A stretch of 64,000 bases of DNA from Geomicrobium halophilum (GCF_014207655.1 NZ_JACHHJ010000001.1:1302001-1366000), one strand, 5' to 3'; shown: positions 36,695 through 46,281, counted from the first letter of the stretch. Made by a program: numbers and translations. Notes: generated by a model from the letters alone, not told the origin.

Positions 36695-39460
36695 CTAAAC
36701 TTCCAGATCCTCCAAGCTGTATGAGGCTACAACATTTGCACAGCGTCCGCACAAGTCTGGAAATTCGTTATCTACCCCAATGTCATCTGCTACATGCCAA
36801 CAACGTGCACACGTATCACCTGTTGCTGCTTCAACTTCTACAACAGCGATTTCTCCATTAGGAGCCTCAGCTTCACTTTTTTGAACAGCGACTTCGGAAA
36901 CGATAAACAGTTTTTCTGGCTGCCTAAGCTGGATGAGCCAATCATAAGCAGGTTCAGGTACGGTAACGATAATTTTCGCTTCCAATGACTTTCCGATAAC
37001 TTTATTTTCTCGTGCTTCTTCCAAAGCCTTTAAGACATCATTACGCACTGCAAGTAACGTTTCCCAACGTTCTTTAACTTCTTCACGATTTTCTACCCTT
37101 ACTGGTTCTGGCATGTCAGTAAGTTGCACGAAATTGGTTTTCGTTCCCGGAATATAGTCCCACGTTTCTTCGGCTGTATGTGGCGTAATCGGTGTAATCA
37201 GTTGTGTAAGCGCGACAATTGCATCATACATTACTGTCTGTAACGAGCGTCGACGTGGGTCATCTGCTTGATCACAATACAACAGATCTTTGGCTACATC
37301 CATATAAAATGCGCTTAGTTCAATCGAGCAAAAGTGATGAATCGCTTGATAAGCTGTACTGAAATCATACTGACGGTATCCCTCTTGTACCCGCTTTATC
37401 AAGTCGTTTAGCCTTTCACGCATATAGAGATCCATATCTTGTAAATCTTGAGTCTCGACCCGATCGGTGGCTGGATGAAAATCATGTAAATTTCCAAGCA
37501 TAAAGCGGAGTGTATTCCGGACTTTTCGATAGCTTTCCGAGACCTGTTTTAAAATCTCATCTGAAATTTTTACATCTGCTTGAAAATCAACGGAGGCCAC
37601 CCAAAGTCGTAAGATATCGGCTCCAAGTTGTTTGGTAACTTTTACAGGATCGATCACGTTCCCCAATGACTTCGACATTTTCTGCCCATTACCATCTAAC
37701 GTAAATCCATGGCTTAATATCATTTTGTATGGAGCCTCACCTGTGACAGCCACGCCAGTAATGAGTGAAGAGTTAAACCAACCGCGATATTGGTCCGAGC
37801 CCTCAAGATAAAGATCGGCCGGGCGCTGGACATCATCACGTTCTGCAAGCACTCCCTCGTGGGTAGAACCAGAATCAAACCAGACATCCATAATATCCAT
37901 CTCACGGGTGAATGTACCACCAGGGCTATGACTTGAAGTGAAGTTTTCTGGCAGCAAGTCTTTTGTCTCCCATTCAAACCAGATGTTGGACCCGTGTTTT
38001 CTAAATAAATGGGCTACATGATCGATCGTTTCATCGTTTATAATTGCTGTTCCATCTTCAGCATAAAAGACTGGAATGGGTACTCCCCATGAACGTTGCC
38101 TTGAGATACACCAATCCCCGCGATCACGAACCATATTGTAAAGCCGAGTTTCTCCCCATTTCGGCTGCCATTTCACGCGTCCAATGGCTTCCAGTAAGTC
38201 ATCTCTCATATTATCGACAGATACAAACCATTGCTCCGTTGCACGATAAATGACAGGCTTCTTTGTACGCCAATCATGCGGGTAGGAGTGGGTAATAAAC
38301 TGAAGCTTTAAAAGCGCTTTGTTTTCCTCAAGCGTTTCCGTAATCGTCTTATTCGCTTTATCATAAAATTCCCCTTCAAATCCCGGAGCCTCATCTGTAA
38401 ATACACCTTTATGATCCACAGGACAAAGTGCTTCAAGCCCGTAATCTTTTCCAATAAGGAAGTCTTCTTCACCGTGTCCAGGTGCTGTGTGAACAGCGCC
38501 TGTACCGGCATCCAACGTTACGTGATCCCCAATCATCACAACGGAATCACGCTCGTAAAAGGGGTGCTTTGTTACGACATGCTCAAGATCCTGTCCTTTC
38601 ACTGTCGTAACGATTTCTGCTTCCTTCCACTCCAATTCTTCCACTACCGTTTCATACAACTTGCTAGCGACAACATATCGTTTTCCTTCATAACGAAAAA
38701 TACTGTATTCATATTCAGGATGAACGGAAATTCCTAAGTTACCAGGGAGCGTCCAAGGCGTTGTCGTCCATATAACGATATTGTCTCCTTCTTCTAATAT
38801 ATTCTGTCCATCGGTGACCGAAAAGGATACATAAATCGATGGAGAGCGTTTGTCATGGTACTCAATCTCCGCCTCAGCAAGAGCAGACTCTGATGATGGA
38901 GACCAATATACCGGTCGTTTTCCTTGATACACGTGTCCTGCCCTTGCCATTTCACCAAAAACTCGAATTTGATTCGCTTCAAAATCAGACGTTAACGTAA
39001 CATATGGATGTTCCCAATCACCAATGAGCCCTAGGCGCTTGAACTGATTCCGCTGGATATCCAGTTGTTCCCAAGCGTAATCTTCACAAGCTTGGCGAAA
39101 TTCGGCAACGGTCATTTTTTTACGATCAATTTTTTTCTTTTTCGTGAGAGCCGTTTCAATTGGCAGCCCGTGAGCATCCCAACCTGGAACATATGGGGCG
39201 TTATAGCCATCCATGGAGCGTTGTCTTACGATGATGTCCTTTAGAATTCGGTTCATTGCATGCCCGACATGGATATCACCATTTGCATAAATCGGCCCAT
39301 CATGCAATACGTATAGGGGCTTATCAGCATTCTTTTCTGCCAAATTCTGATATAAGTTTTCCTCTTCCCAAATCGCTTGTTGTTCCGGCTCTTTCGTCGG
39401 TAATTTTCCTCTCATGGGAAAATCGGTTTTAGGCATTAACAGTGTCTTCTTGTAGTTCAT
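36695..39460 (-). CDS. ileS: Isoleucyl-tRNA synthetase
   Basis: About 921 residues, class Ia synthetase. It opens [18 protein letters not shown] like B. subtilis IleS. HIGH is seen as HVGH in [12 protein letters not shown] and KMSKS is exact in [11 protein letters not shown]. The CP1 editing domain lies between them (TTPWTLPGN). The C-terminal zinc-binding pair CARC and CGRC near residues 885-910 is typical of the bacterial Gram-positive type. The second ATG (39460) is six bases from GGAGG and is preferred. Controlled by the upstream T-box. Confidence 0.97.
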   Translation of the reverse strand: MNYKKTLLMPKTDFPMRGKLPTKEPEQQAIWEEENLYQNLAEKNADKPLYVLHDGPIYANGDIHVGHAMNRILKDIIVRQRSMDGYNAPYVPGWDAHGLPIETALTKKKKIDRKKMTVAEFRQACEDYAWEQLDIQRNQFKRLGLIGDWEHPYVTLTSDFEANQIRVFGEMARAGHVYQGKRPVYWSPSSESALAEAEIEYHDKRSPSIYVSFSVTDGQNILEEGDNIVIWTTTPWTLPGNLGISVHPEYEYSIFRYEGKRYVVASKLYETVVEELEWKEAEIVTTVKGQDLEHVVTKHPFYERDSVVMIGDHVTLDAGTGAVHTAPGHGEEDFLIGKDYGLEALCPVDHKGVFTDEAPGFEGEFYDKANKTITETLEENKALLKLQFITHSYPHDWRTKKPVIYRATEQWFVSVDNMRDDLLEAIGRVKWQPKWGETRLYNMVRDRGDWCISRQRSWGVPIPVFYAEDGTAIINDETIDHVAHLFRKHGSNIWFEWETKDLLPENFTSSHSPGGTFTREMDIMDVWFDSGSTHEGVLAERDDVQRPADLYLEGSDQYRGWFNSSLITGVAVTGEAPYKMILSHGFTLDGNGQKMSKSLGNVIDPVKVTKQLGADILRLWVASVDFQADVKISDEILKQVSESYRKVRNTLRFMLGNLHDFHPATDRVETQDLQDMDLYMRERLNDLIKRVQEGYRQYDFSTAYQAIHHFCSIELSAFYMDVAKDLLYCDQADDPRRRSLQTVMYDAIVALTQLITPITPHTAEETWDYIPGTKTNFVQLTDMPEPVRVENREEVKERWETLLAVRNDVLKALEEARENKVIGKSLEAKIIVTVPEPAYDWLIQLRQPEKLFIVSEVAVQKSEAEAPNGEIAVVEVEAATGDTCARCWHVADDIGVDNEFPDLCGRCANVVASYSLEDLEV

Positions 39461-39492
39461 CATAATCCTCCATTTCCAGTTTCAGTTGATAT

Positions 39493-39516
39493 AAAAAAGC
39501 GCAAGTCCATCCTTGC
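39493..39516 (-). terminator. Second terminator-like hairpin in the ileS leader
   Basis: GCAAG, a six-base loop and CTTGC run into GCTTTTTTATAT on the minus strand, about 80 bases downstream of the T-box terminator and 33 bases before ileS. A 14-base perfect palindrome AAGCGGATCCGCTT (39522-39535) lies just upstream. Confidence 0.45.
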
Positions 39517-39589
39517 CGCCGAAGCGGATCCGCTTTATGCTAATGTGACTCGAGCCGGTGGCGCCTGCTGCCTTATCCTTTAGCTAAAG

Positions 39590-39841
39590 CATTAAAAAGC
39601 CCCGTCCCTAACAAGGGACGAGGCTTACCCGCGGTACCACCCTAATAAGCTTGCTAAATGCAAGCCGCTCGGATCAAATAACGTTTGATTAACGCCGATG
39701 CCTACACTGTCATTTATGACATTTCAGATCGGTGCTCAAGGGTGATTTTCATTAAAGAAGGTTGATCAGGCTTCCACCATCCCTGATTCGCTTAGGCACA
39801 CCTATGTCCTAACTACTTTCCCTGTCGATGCATTTCTCTTT
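39590..39841 (-). promoter_or_regulatory. Isoleucine T-box riboswitch
   Basis: The leader shows the AGTA-type motif near the start, a GGATGGTGGAAGCC-type distal loop, GAAAATCACCC with an ATC specifier (Ile), the T-box antiterminator AGGGTGGTACCGCGG (39646-39632), and a terminator hairpin CGTCCC/GGGACG followed by TTTTTA (39624-39595). Uncharged tRNA(Ile) pairs with the specifier and with the TGGT of the antiterminator to permit transcription of ileS. UGGU suits a tRNA with an A discriminator. Confidence 0.93.
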
Positions 39842-39847
39842 TTAAAA

Positions 39848-39876
39848 ATTATATGGGAGATTTTGCTTCACGTCAA
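39848..39876 (-). promoter_or_regulatory. Sigma-A promoter of ileS
   Basis: TTGACG (39876-39871), 17 bases, then a perfect TATAAT (39853-39848) on the minus strand. The -35 element begins directly after the divIVA stop codon. Confidence 0.88.
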
Positions 39877-39877
39877 G

Positions 39878-40399
39878 CTAACGGGATTCCGTTTCATCGT
39901 AAGCGCCATAGGGTAACTGATCCAACGCTTCTTCTGTCGAATCTTCAAGGCTGTCCCAATCTTCGTCTTGCAGCATCTCCAACTGGGACTCAATTAACAT
40001 TTTAAAGCGCATCCTGTAGACGGAAGCTTGCTTTTTGAGCTCTTCGATTTCAAGAGCAACTTTCCTTGATTTTGCAAGTGCATCATTGATGATTCGATCC
40101 GCATTTTTTTCCGCTTCTTTAATGATCAGCTGGGATTCTTTCTGCGCGCTTCGTTTCACGTCTTCCGCCGATTCTTGTGCAACATATATGGATTTATTTA
40201 ATGTTTCCTCTATGTTTGAAAAATGGTCAAGTTTTTCTTCCAGTTCATTCACTTTTCCAAATAGCTCGTCCTTTTCTCTGATCGTTGTCTCATAATCCTT
40301 AATTACTTGATCGAGAAATTCATTTACTTCATCTTCATCATATCCGCGAAACGTTTTAGAAAATTGCTTGTTATGGATATCCGTAGGGGTTAATGCCAA
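39878..40399 (-). CDS. divIVA: Cell-pole and septum protein DivIVA
   Basis: A 173-residue coiled-coil protein that senses negative membrane curvature at division sites and poles and recruits MinJ/MinCD and chromosome-anchoring factors. The N-terminal lipid-binding motif [19 protein letters not shown] is followed by VNEFLDQV, then long heptads (about 35-130) including NADRIIN. The start is read as TTG at 40399, since GGAGGT lies at eight bases and the protein then begins M-A-L-T-P, close to B. subtilis. Short acidic C-terminus. Separated from ylmH by a repeat copy. Confidence 0.94.
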   Translation of the reverse strand: MALTPTDIHNKQFSKTFRGYDEDEVNEFLDQVIKDYETTIREKDELFGKVNELEEKLDHFSNIEETLNKSIYVAQESAEDVKRSAQKESQLIIKEAEKNADRIINDALAKSRKVALEIEELKKQASVYRMRFKMLIESQLEMLQDEDWDSLEDSTEEALDQLPYGAYDETESR

Positions 40400-40431
40400 A
40401 ACCGACACCTCCACATATAATAAATTCGAAT

Positions 40432-40709
40432 TTATAGTGCGTATTCAAAAAGGAGGACAAAAAGAGTCGAGAAGTTTTAGAAAATGTTTAGCTTATCGTC
40501 AATAGGGCGAGCCTAGAGTTTCTCATGCTCTGAAGTGAAAGAAAGCCGTTTCGAGAATCCTGCTTGCACCACGAAAGCATTCACTCCTCACAAAGGAAAA
40601 GGGGTTTTCTTTCGTTACTGCAAGTGACAACACTGGCCTTCTCCACCTCACAAGATGACGCAGAAATTCGAAAGCTATTTTTCCCAAACTTTTTAAATAT
40701 CCTCTTATA
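40432..40709 (+). repeat. MITE-like dispersed repeat, copy A
   Basis: This 278-base non-coding segment starts TTATAGTGCGTATTCAAAAAGGAGGAC and ends (reverse complement) TTATAAGAGGATATTTAAAAAG. It is close to copy B (44127-44513) over its left 60 bases and over TGACGCAGAAATTCGA near the right end, with a different and shorter middle. The ends are imperfect inverted repeats bordered by TTATA. No open frame of note. Its right border supplies the TTATAA that contains the ylmH stop codon. Confidence 0.75.
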
Positions 40710-41481
40710 ACGTTTTCCTTCCATAGGTAATTCGCAGCCGTCCTTTACGAGAACGGTTTTCCAAAGCCATGAGTTTGCTCCTCCCTTTTTTGCTAAAAGA
40801 GATAACATCATCCACTTTCACTAATGTAGATGGATCATCTACAATTCTCCAATTCAGTTTAACACGTTCACGCTCTATGTATTGTTTCGTTTTAGAACGG
40901 GGAAGACGGTAAATGGTTGCAATTACCACGTCTAAGCGCAGAGATGAAACAAAACCTGTTTCTTCCCGCCATTCTTCCTTCGAACGGACGGATTTTGAAA
41001 GTGGCTGATGAATGAGTTGTACCGGTGTATTTCCAGCTTTTGTAAAGTTTAGGCGCACAAAATCCGCAACCTCTTTCGCTGCAAAAAATTGCAGCACTTC
41101 TTCCGATACCGTGATGTCACCGAAAAGGTCACGTTTTACCCCAAGTGAGGTGAGTGCCCCTAGAACATCTCGATGGTTGATCGTCGCGAATTTACGTGCA
41201 TAGTCAACTTCAAATAATTCAATTTGAAAACGCCGTTCTTCAGCTTGTTCGTAAAATGGATATAAAAGTGCCCGCTGTCGTTCCGCAAAGGGCACTCCTC
41301 CAAAAAATTCAAATTTAACCGTCTCATCCTGCCCCACAACCGATGCAACAATTTGCTGTTCCCGTGGGTCTAAAAAACCAGTTAATTTTTCTTCATAAAT
41401 GGTGTTTACTTGTCTTTTCCAATCTTCGACCTGCTGGATAAAAGGGAGTTCCTCTTTTCGAAAATGTTGATAGATATCCAA
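40705..41481 (-). CDS. ylmH: S4-domain RNA-binding protein YlmH (RqcP2)
   Basis: A 258-residue protein. The N-terminal two-thirds is the YlmH domain (FFGGVPFAERQRALLYP, LGALTSLGVKRDLFGDI). The C-terminal S4 domain (about 182-245) contains SSLRLDVVIATIYRLPRSK and ends with basic residues. In B. subtilis YlmH has been shown to bind 50S-peptidyl-tRNA complexes and can replace RqcP in Ala-tailing together with RqcH, which is also encoded in this window. The stop codon lies in the border of the adjacent repeat, so the last residues may have been altered by its insertion. Confidence 0.92.
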   Translation of the reverse strand: MDIYQHFRKEELPFIQQVEDWKRQVNTIYEEKLTGFLDPREQQIVASVVGQDETVKFEFFGGVPFAERQRALLYPFYEQAEERRFQIELFEVDYARKFATINHRDVLGALTSLGVKRDLFGDITVSEEVLQFFAAKEVADFVRLNFTKAGNTPVQLIHQPLSKSVRSKEEWREETGFVSSLRLDVVIATIYRLPRSKTKQYIERERVKLNWRIVDDPSTLVKVDDVISFSKKGRSKLMALENRSRKGRLRITYGRKTL

Positions 41482-41486
41482 TCGTT

Positions 41487-41747
41487 TTATCCTCCAAAAA
41501 TCGCTAAAACACCTCTGCTTGCAAATTGTAAAGCAATAAGCGCTACGATCGGGGAGATATCAATCATCCCGCCGATAGGAGGAATAATCTTACGGAAAGG
41601 CTCTAGATAGGGTTCCACGATCTTGCCGAGCGTTTGCCCAAAATTCGATTCCCGTAAATTTGGGATCCAGCTGGATAACACGTAAATAAACACAGCAATT
41701 GTATAAACGTTAATCGCCATGAGCAAAATTTGTCCAATAAATTGCAT
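41487..41747 (-). CDS. ylmG: YggT family membrane protein YlmG
   Basis: An 86-residue protein with two transmembrane helices (about 5-25 and 65-83) separated by the family signature EPYLEPFRKIIPPIGGMIDISP. The role is not settled; the gene sits in the sepF cluster in most Bacillota and cyanobacteria and is linked to division or membrane organisation. The ATG at 41747 is eleven bases from GAGG; an alternative GTG at 41759 has no spacing for a ribosome-binding site. Five bases separate it from ylmH. Confidence 0.9.
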   Translation of the reverse strand: MQFIGQILLMAINVYTIAVFIYVLSSWIPNLRESNFGQTLGKIVEPYLEPFRKIIPPIGGMIDISPIVALIALQFASRGVLAIFGG

Positions 41748-41799
41748 AGGATGCTTCACCTCATAACCCCTGCCACCTTATGTTGATTCATTCTCAGTG

Positions 41800-42216
41800 T
41801 TACCACTCGACATTTTCATGCTGCAGTAACTCTGAAACCTCACCGCTTACATCAACATTTTCCGGTGTACAGAGAAAAATATTTAAACCGATCTTTTGGA
41901 TGTCTCCTTCGATGGCATATACCGTTCCACTTAGAAAATCAACAACTTTTTTTCCTTGCTCGCCTGGAATTTGCTGCAAATTAATTATAACTGAGCGGCG
42001 GTTTTTTAAATGATCAGCCACATCCTGTGCCTCATCATAGGATTGCGGTTCAATTATAATCATCTTTGCAGACTGTTGAATGCTTTGCAAGCTTACGACA
42101 TTTTTTCCTTGTTTGGTTGATTGTTCCCGATCAACATCATCGGGAACCTCTACATCTTCTTCAATATAATCATCTTCAAAGTCAAAAAATTGCTTGAAGC
42201 GAGATTTAATCCCCAT
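41800..42216 (-). CDS. sepF: Cell division protein SepF
   Basis: A 138-residue protein. The N-terminal amphipathic membrane-binding helix MGIKSRFKQFFDF is followed by an acidic linker and the SepF core (about 48-135): SYDEAQDVADHLKNRRSVI, VDFLSGTVYAIEGDIQKIG and FLCTPENVDVSG. It polymerises into arcs that bind the FtsZ C-terminus and tether it to the membrane alongside FtsA. Length is close to B. subtilis SepF (about 150). Confidence 0.96.
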   Translation of the reverse strand: MGIKSRFKQFFDFEDDYIEEDVEVPDDVDREQSTKQGKNVVSLQSIQQSAKMIIIEPQSYDEAQDVADHLKNRRSVIINLQQIPGEQGKKVVDFLSGTVYAIEGDIQKIGLNIFLCTPENVDVSGEVSELLQHENVEW

Positions 42217-42231
42217 GTCCTCCCCTCCTTT

Positions 42232-42921
42232 TCAATCAACCATTTCACTGCCGACAATGCTTGTCCCCAATCGAATGATGGTCGCTCCTTCTTCAACCGC
42301 TTGTACATAATCATTGGACATCCCCATCGATAAATGATGACACGGAGCATGTGACAAGTTTAACGTCTGAATCTTATCACGCAGTGCACGCATTTTTTTA
42401 AAATAGGGCCTGACTTCTTCCGGGTCATCTACATGCGGCGCCATGGTCATGAGTCCGGAAACTTGAATATGCTCGTACGATTGCAAAGAGCGAACAAATT
42501 CCTCGAGTTCCTCAGGTGAAACACCAGCTTTCGTTTCTTCGCCAGAAACATTCACCTGAACCATACAAGACATCGGCTTTTCCCGTTGGTAACGCTTATT
42601 GATTTCCTTGGCTAATGACAAGCGATCGAGAGAATGAATGACATCACAGTTATGAACGACCTCTTTGACTTTTCGGCTTTGAAGACGTCCGATAAAATGC
42701 CAATAAACAGGCGTTTGTATAGCTTCTCGTTTCGCTAATAACCCTTCACTCCGACTTTCACCAAAATGCTCGACCCCAGCTTCAATTGCTTTGTCGACGC
42801 GCTCCGGGGAAACGTATTTCGTAACGGTCATAATCGTGACTTCATCTAACTCCCGCTCTGACCGCTCGCAAGCTGCGGCAACTTTTTCTATAATTTCATC
42901 AACGTTTTCCTTGATGTTCAT
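42232..42921 (-). CDS. ylmE: PLP homeostasis protein YlmE (YggS/PLPBP)
   Basis: About 229 residues, alanine-racemase-like TIM barrel that binds pyridoxal phosphate without known catalysis and balances B6 vitamer pools. MTVTKYVSPERV carries the PLP Lys; HFIGRLQSRKVKEVV, QVNVSGEETKAGV and LSMGMSNDYVQAVEEGATIIRLGTS are family signatures. The ATG at 42921 aligns with B. subtilis YlmE. It overlaps the ylmD 3' end by 23 bases, and the nearest AAGGAG is rather far (14 bases). Confidence 0.92.
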   Translation of the reverse strand: MNIKENVDEIIEKVAAACERSERELDEVTIMTVTKYVSPERVDKAIEAGVEHFGESRSEGLLAKREAIQTPVYWHFIGRLQSRKVKEVVHNCDVIHSLDRLSLAKEINKRYQREKPMSCMVQVNVSGEETKAGVSPEELEEFVRSLQSYEHIQVSGLMTMAPHVDDPEEVRPYFKKMRALRDKIQTLNLSHAPCHHLSMGMSNDYVQAVEEGATIIRLGTSIVGSEMVD

Positions 42922-43762
42922 GATCTTTATGGTCACTCCTTGCATTAAGCCCAATATATGCAATCATTCTTCCTGTACGACTTCCTTGCGCACGACGATG
43001 GGAGAAAAATAAAGTCTCATTGGTGTATGTGCACTCACTGCTCTTCTGAATACGCGAAGGGTGGACTCCCGCTTTTTCGAGCAGCAGACGATTGGTTTCC
43101 TTTAAATCTACGTGATATCGTCCGTTACGTTGCAATCTCCACGGTGGTTGTTCTATTGCAGGCACCACCTGGCTCAATGCCGAAATCACTTGCCCATCCA
43201 CTTCGTATGCCGACAGACCAATCGCCGGACCAATGACCACCTCAATCGTATCAATGGGCACATGTTCCTTCTCCAGCCAAAGCCGGATCATTTCTCCCCC
43301 GATATTAGCAGCTGTTCCTTTCCAGCCTGCATGCGCAATTCCAACAATCGTTTGGTTTCGATCAAAAAAATACAGAGGAACACAATCCGCATATAAGCTC
43401 ATCAACCAGAGGTTATTTGTTCTCGTATAAAGACCATCAGCATCAGGGATCGTCGTTTCAAGGGAATATGCACCACGGCTAACATCATTTCCCCCTACTT
43501 TCCGGACGTTTCCTCCATGTACTTGTTCAGCGAAAACAGTCCGTGAAAGTGGGATGCCCAGGTTATGGGCCAAGCGTTCTCGGTTAGCGATTACATCTTC
43601 TTGATGATCTCCAACGTGAAGTCCATAATTCGCTTCTTCATAAGGAATATGACTGTCTCCACCAATACGTGTTGTAAAGCCAGCCTCTATGTCAGAAGGA
43701 CAATGCCGTAACTCTAGCCATTGGCGATGACGATGAAGGAGAAATGGTTCACTTTTTTTCAT
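42899..43762 (-). CDS. ylmD: Purine nucleoside phosphorylase / polyphenol oxidase YlmD (YfiH)
   Basis: A 287-residue DUF152 protein. The conserved AEQVHGGNV, the Cys-centred LYADCVPLYF and GIAHAGWKGTAANI contain the zinc-binding His-Cys-His set. Members have been shown to act as purine nucleoside phosphorylase/adenosine deaminase-like enzymes in some bacteria and to correct UDP-MurNAc-Ser errors in E. coli (PgeF). The latter would suit its place beside division genes, but is an inference here. Length is normal. Confidence 0.9.
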   Translation of the reverse strand: MKKSEPFLLHRHRQWLELRHCPSDIEAGFTTRIGGDSHIPYEEANYGLHVGDHQEDVIANRERLAHNLGIPLSRTVFAEQVHGGNVRKVGGNDVSRGAYSLETTIPDADGLYTRTNNLWLMSLYADCVPLYFFDRNQTIVGIAHAGWKGTAANIGGEMIRLWLEKEHVPIDTIEVVIGPAIGLSAYEVDGQVISALSQVVPAIEQPPWRLQRNGRYHVDLKETNRLLLEKAGVHPSRIQKSSECTYTNETLFFSHRRAQGSRTGRMIAYIGLNARSDHKDHEHQGKR

Positions 43763-43831
43763 AAATTAAATAGCCTGCCTCTAATGTTATCTTATCCATT
43801 ATTTTAGCATATTTTTTCATACATGTGATAG

Positions 43832-44092
43832 TTATCGATAAAAACTCGACTCTTCTGTCCCGTAAACATAGACAAGGATCACATCTGTTCCGATTTTGGC
43901 TATCTGATTCCAAGGAATAATCATCTCGTCGTCCCGTCCAAACATTCCTAATAAACGACCTGAACCTGTAACGATCAGGGATTCAATTGTTCCTGTCGTC
44001 AAGTTAATATCTACGTCTCCCAAGGAACCCAGTCGCTTGCCCGTTTGTACATTGACCACTTCTTTGGACTGCAGGTCGGTGATTTTTAACAT
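43832..44092 (-). CDS. ylmC: PRC-barrel sporulation-cluster protein YlmC/YmxH
   Basis: An 86-residue PRC-barrel protein: LQSKEVVNVQTGKRLGSLGDVDI, TGSGRLLGMFGRDDEMIIPW and ILVY. The ATG at 44092 has GGGAGG at eight bases. The open frame further upstream runs into the repeat copy B and is not coding. It lies between sigG and ylmD, as in B. subtilis. Molecular function is not established. Confidence 0.88.
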   Translation of the reverse strand: MLKITDLQSKEVVNVQTGKRLGSLGDVDINLTTGTIESLIVTGSGRLLGMFGRDDEMIIPWNQIAKIGTDVILVYVYGTEESSFYR

Positions 44093-44126
44093 ATTAGGTG
44101 CCTCCCTAAAAATCCAGATCATCTCT

Positions 44127-44513
44127 TTATAGTGCGTGTTCAAAAAGGAGGACAAAAAGAGCCGAGAAGTTTTAGAAAATCTTAGCTTATCGCCAAACCT
44201 TATGCTCTGGAGTGCAAGGAAGCCCATTTCGAGTACCGGAGCGCCGGATGGCTACTTCATAAGCGTTCCTTCGCACGACGAAAAAGTGGTTTTCTTTTTC
44301 GAGGATACGTTTTTGGTACGTGCGATGCAGCCGGAGGCGCTAGTGCCAGCTTGTCACTGAAAGTGACAGGGCTGGGCTCCTTCACTCCGCAAATTGACGC
44401 AGAAATTCGACGGCTCTCGAATTCTCTTCCTCGTATGATCCTCGCACGAAGAAAAAGTGATTTTCTTCGCGCGAGAGGTTTGCTCGGACTTTTTGAACAC
44501 CCTCCTCTTATAG
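44127..44513 (+). repeat. MITE-like dispersed repeat, copy B
   Basis: This 387-base element lies between ylmC and sigG. Left end: TTATAGTGCGTGTTCAAAAAG. Right end reverse complement: CTATAAGAGGAGGGTGTTCAAAAAG. It thus has imperfect terminal inverted repeats flanked by TTATAG on both sides. The interior has smaller hairpins (CGCACGACGAAAAAG with a similar inverted segment near 44449-44463; TGTCACTGAAAGTGACA at 44354-44370) but no conserved open frame. Confidence 0.8.
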
Positions 44514-44592
44514 CATTTATATGACAAGAGACAAACGTTTATCTCCATTGAAACAGAAAAACTTGGCTGATCCTTGGGACGCACCTATACAT

Positions 44593-44615
44593 TAAAAAAC
44601 TCCGGAATTCCGGAG
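44593..44615 (-). terminator. Terminator of sigG
   Basis: The perfect palindrome CTCCGGAATTCCGGAG followed by TTTTTTAAT on the minus strand, immediately after the sigG TAA. Confidence 0.9.
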
Positions 44616-45398
44616 TTATTGTGTATGTTTATTCATTTGTTGAATCGCCACTTTTTCGAGACGAGAGACTTGTGCTTGAGAAATTCCGATTTCATCAGCG
44701 ACTTCCATTTGTGTTTTCCCCTGGAAGAAACGCATGTCCAATATCTTTTTTTCCCGCTCATTTAGGCGGACCATCGCTTCCTGAAGAGCGATATGCTCTA
44801 CCCAGGTCGTGTCCTTTTCCTTATCATCACTCACCTGATCCATGACATAAATCGGATCACCGCCATCATTATAGATCGGCTCAAATAATGAAACAGGATC
44901 CTGAATAGCATCGAGGGCAAAGACAATATCTTCTTTCGGCATATCCAGCTCTTTTGCAATTTCTTGCACTGTAGGCTCTGTAGCCCTGTTTTTTTCCCCC
45001 ATCAGGCGATCACGAACTTGCAAGGCTTTATAAGCAGTATCACGGAGCGAACGGGAAACTCGGATGGGATTATTATCCCGTAAGTAACGGCGAATTTCAC
45101 CAATAATCATAGGTACAGCATAAGTAGAAAACTTAACGTTATGGCTGAGATCAAAATTATCAATGCTTTTCATTAAACCTATACAACCGACTTGGAACAG
45201 ATCATCCACCAACTCCCCTCGATTGTTAAAACGTTGAATAACACTAAGGACTAGACGTAAGTTTCCATTGACTAACGTTTCCCTTGCCATTTCATCACCA
45301 GATTGTAGCCGCTTAAACAAAACGCGCATTTCATCATTTTTCAACACGGGCAGTTTCGATGTATCCACACCGCAGATCTCTACCTTGTTGCGTGTCAT
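44616..45398 (-). CDS. sigG: Forespore sporulation sigma factor G
   Basis: A 260-residue sigma-70 family factor for late forespore genes. The N-terminus NKVEICGVDTSKLPVLKN is SigG-specific. Region 2 has DDLFQVGCIGLMKSIDNFD and KFSTYAVPMIIGEIRRYLRD; region 4 has EREKKILDMRFFQGKTQMEVADEIGISQAQVSRLEK. The ATG at 45398 follows GGGAGGGAACGAC. It lies downstream of sigE with a 160-base leader that holds a sigma-F/G-like promoter. Confidence 0.97.
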   Translation of the reverse strand: MTRNKVEICGVDTSKLPVLKNDEMRVLFKRLQSGDEMARETLVNGNLRLVLSVIQRFNNRGELVDDLFQVGCIGLMKSIDNFDLSHNVKFSTYAVPMIIGEIRRYLRDNNPIRVSRSLRDTAYKALQVRDRLMGEKNRATEPTVQEIAKELDMPKEDIVFALDAIQDPVSLFEPIYNDGGDPIYVMDQVSDDKEKDTTWVEHIALQEAMVRLNEREKKILDMRFFQGKTQMEVADEIGISQAQVSRLEKVAIQQMNKHTQ

Positions 45399-45456
45399 GT
45401 CGTTCCCTCCCACGGTGGCTTACGGAGAACTACGCGTTCCTCCTACTTACACGTTC

Positions 45457-45484
45457 AGTATGTCCGTGCGCAGAAAAAATATGC
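45457..45484 (-). promoter_or_regulatory. Candidate sigma-F/sigma-G promoter of sigG
   Basis: On the minus strand GCATA (45484-45480) and GGACATACT (45465-45457) match the GYATA and GGnnAnAnT forespore elements. The spacing of 14 is one or two bases shorter than usual. In B. subtilis sigG is transcribed by sigma-F from this interval. Confidence 0.5.
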
Positions 45485-45558
45485 GTCCCATTCATCCGTT
45501 TGACATGTGGGAGAGAACCTTATAAGGGAAAAATCCCAGACAAATTCCCCTTTTTGAT

Positions 45559-46281
45559 TCACACCATTTTATTAAATTCTTTTTTTAACCGGCGGATAAT
45601 ACGTTTTTCCAAACGAGAGATATATGATTGTGATATCCCTAACATATCCGCAACATCTTTCTGTGTCTTCTCTTTGTTACCAGCAAGCCCAAACCGGAGT
45701 TCCATGATTTGTTTTTCCCGGGGGTTAAGAGTGGTCAATGCTCGACGAAGAAGGGATTTATCAACTTTATCTTCAATCCCACGGGTAATGATATCTTCGT
45801 CGGTCCCCATCACATCAGACAGCAATAATTCATTTCCGTCCCAATCCACATTGAGAGGCTCATCAAAAGAAATTTCAAAACGGGTTTTATTGTTTCTTCT
45901 TAGATACATTAATATTTCGTTTTCAATACAGCGCGATGCGTATGTGGCCAACTTGATCTTTTTTTCCGGGTTAAATGTATTTACCGCTTTAATAAGACCA
46001 ATGGTGCCAATGCTGATCAAATCTTCAATGTTAATCCCTGTATTTTCAAATTTCCGTGCAATATAGACGACTAGTCGTAAGTTTCGTTCGATCAAAACCT
46101 CGCGCACTTTTGGGTCACCATCGGACAATTTCGCGAGTAACTCTGCTTCCTCTTCTTTCGAAAGAGGCGGTGGAAGTGCTTCACTCCCTCCAATATAATA
46201 GACTTCATCGGATTTAACTCCTATAAATACGAGCAGTTTATACCAACGCCGTAGCCATATCAACTTTATTTTTTTCCACAA
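45559..46281 (-). CDS. sigE: Mother-cell sporulation sigma factor E (pro-form)
   Basis: About 240 residues with the pro-sequence [17 protein letters not shown], an amphipathic helix that tethers pro-SigE to the membrane. SpoIIGA cleaves it after the next segment. [20 protein letters not shown], region 2 [21 protein letters not shown] and region 4 [22 protein letters not shown] are near-identical to B. subtilis. The start is read as TTG at 46281, nine bases from AAGGGGG; an ATG nine bases upstream touches the ribosome-binding site and is less likely. It is 33 bases after spoIIGA. Confidence 0.96.
   Translation of the reverse strand: MWKKIKLIWLRRWYKLLVFIGVKSDEVYYIGGSEALPPPLSKEEEAELLAKLSDGDPKVREVLIERNLRLVVYIARKFENTGINIEDLISIGTIGLIKAVNTFNPEKKIKLATYASRCIENEILMYLRRNNKTRFEISFDEPLNVDWDGNELLLSDVMGTDEDIITRGIEDKVDKSLLRRALTTLNPREKQIMELRFGLAGNKEKTQKDVADMLGISQSYISRLEKRIIRRLKKEFNKMV

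Noticed and set aside
40581-40811. Frame spanning repeat copy A and the ylmH 3' end
   Set aside because: It arises from repeat sequence; the two repeat copies do not share a conserved reading frame.
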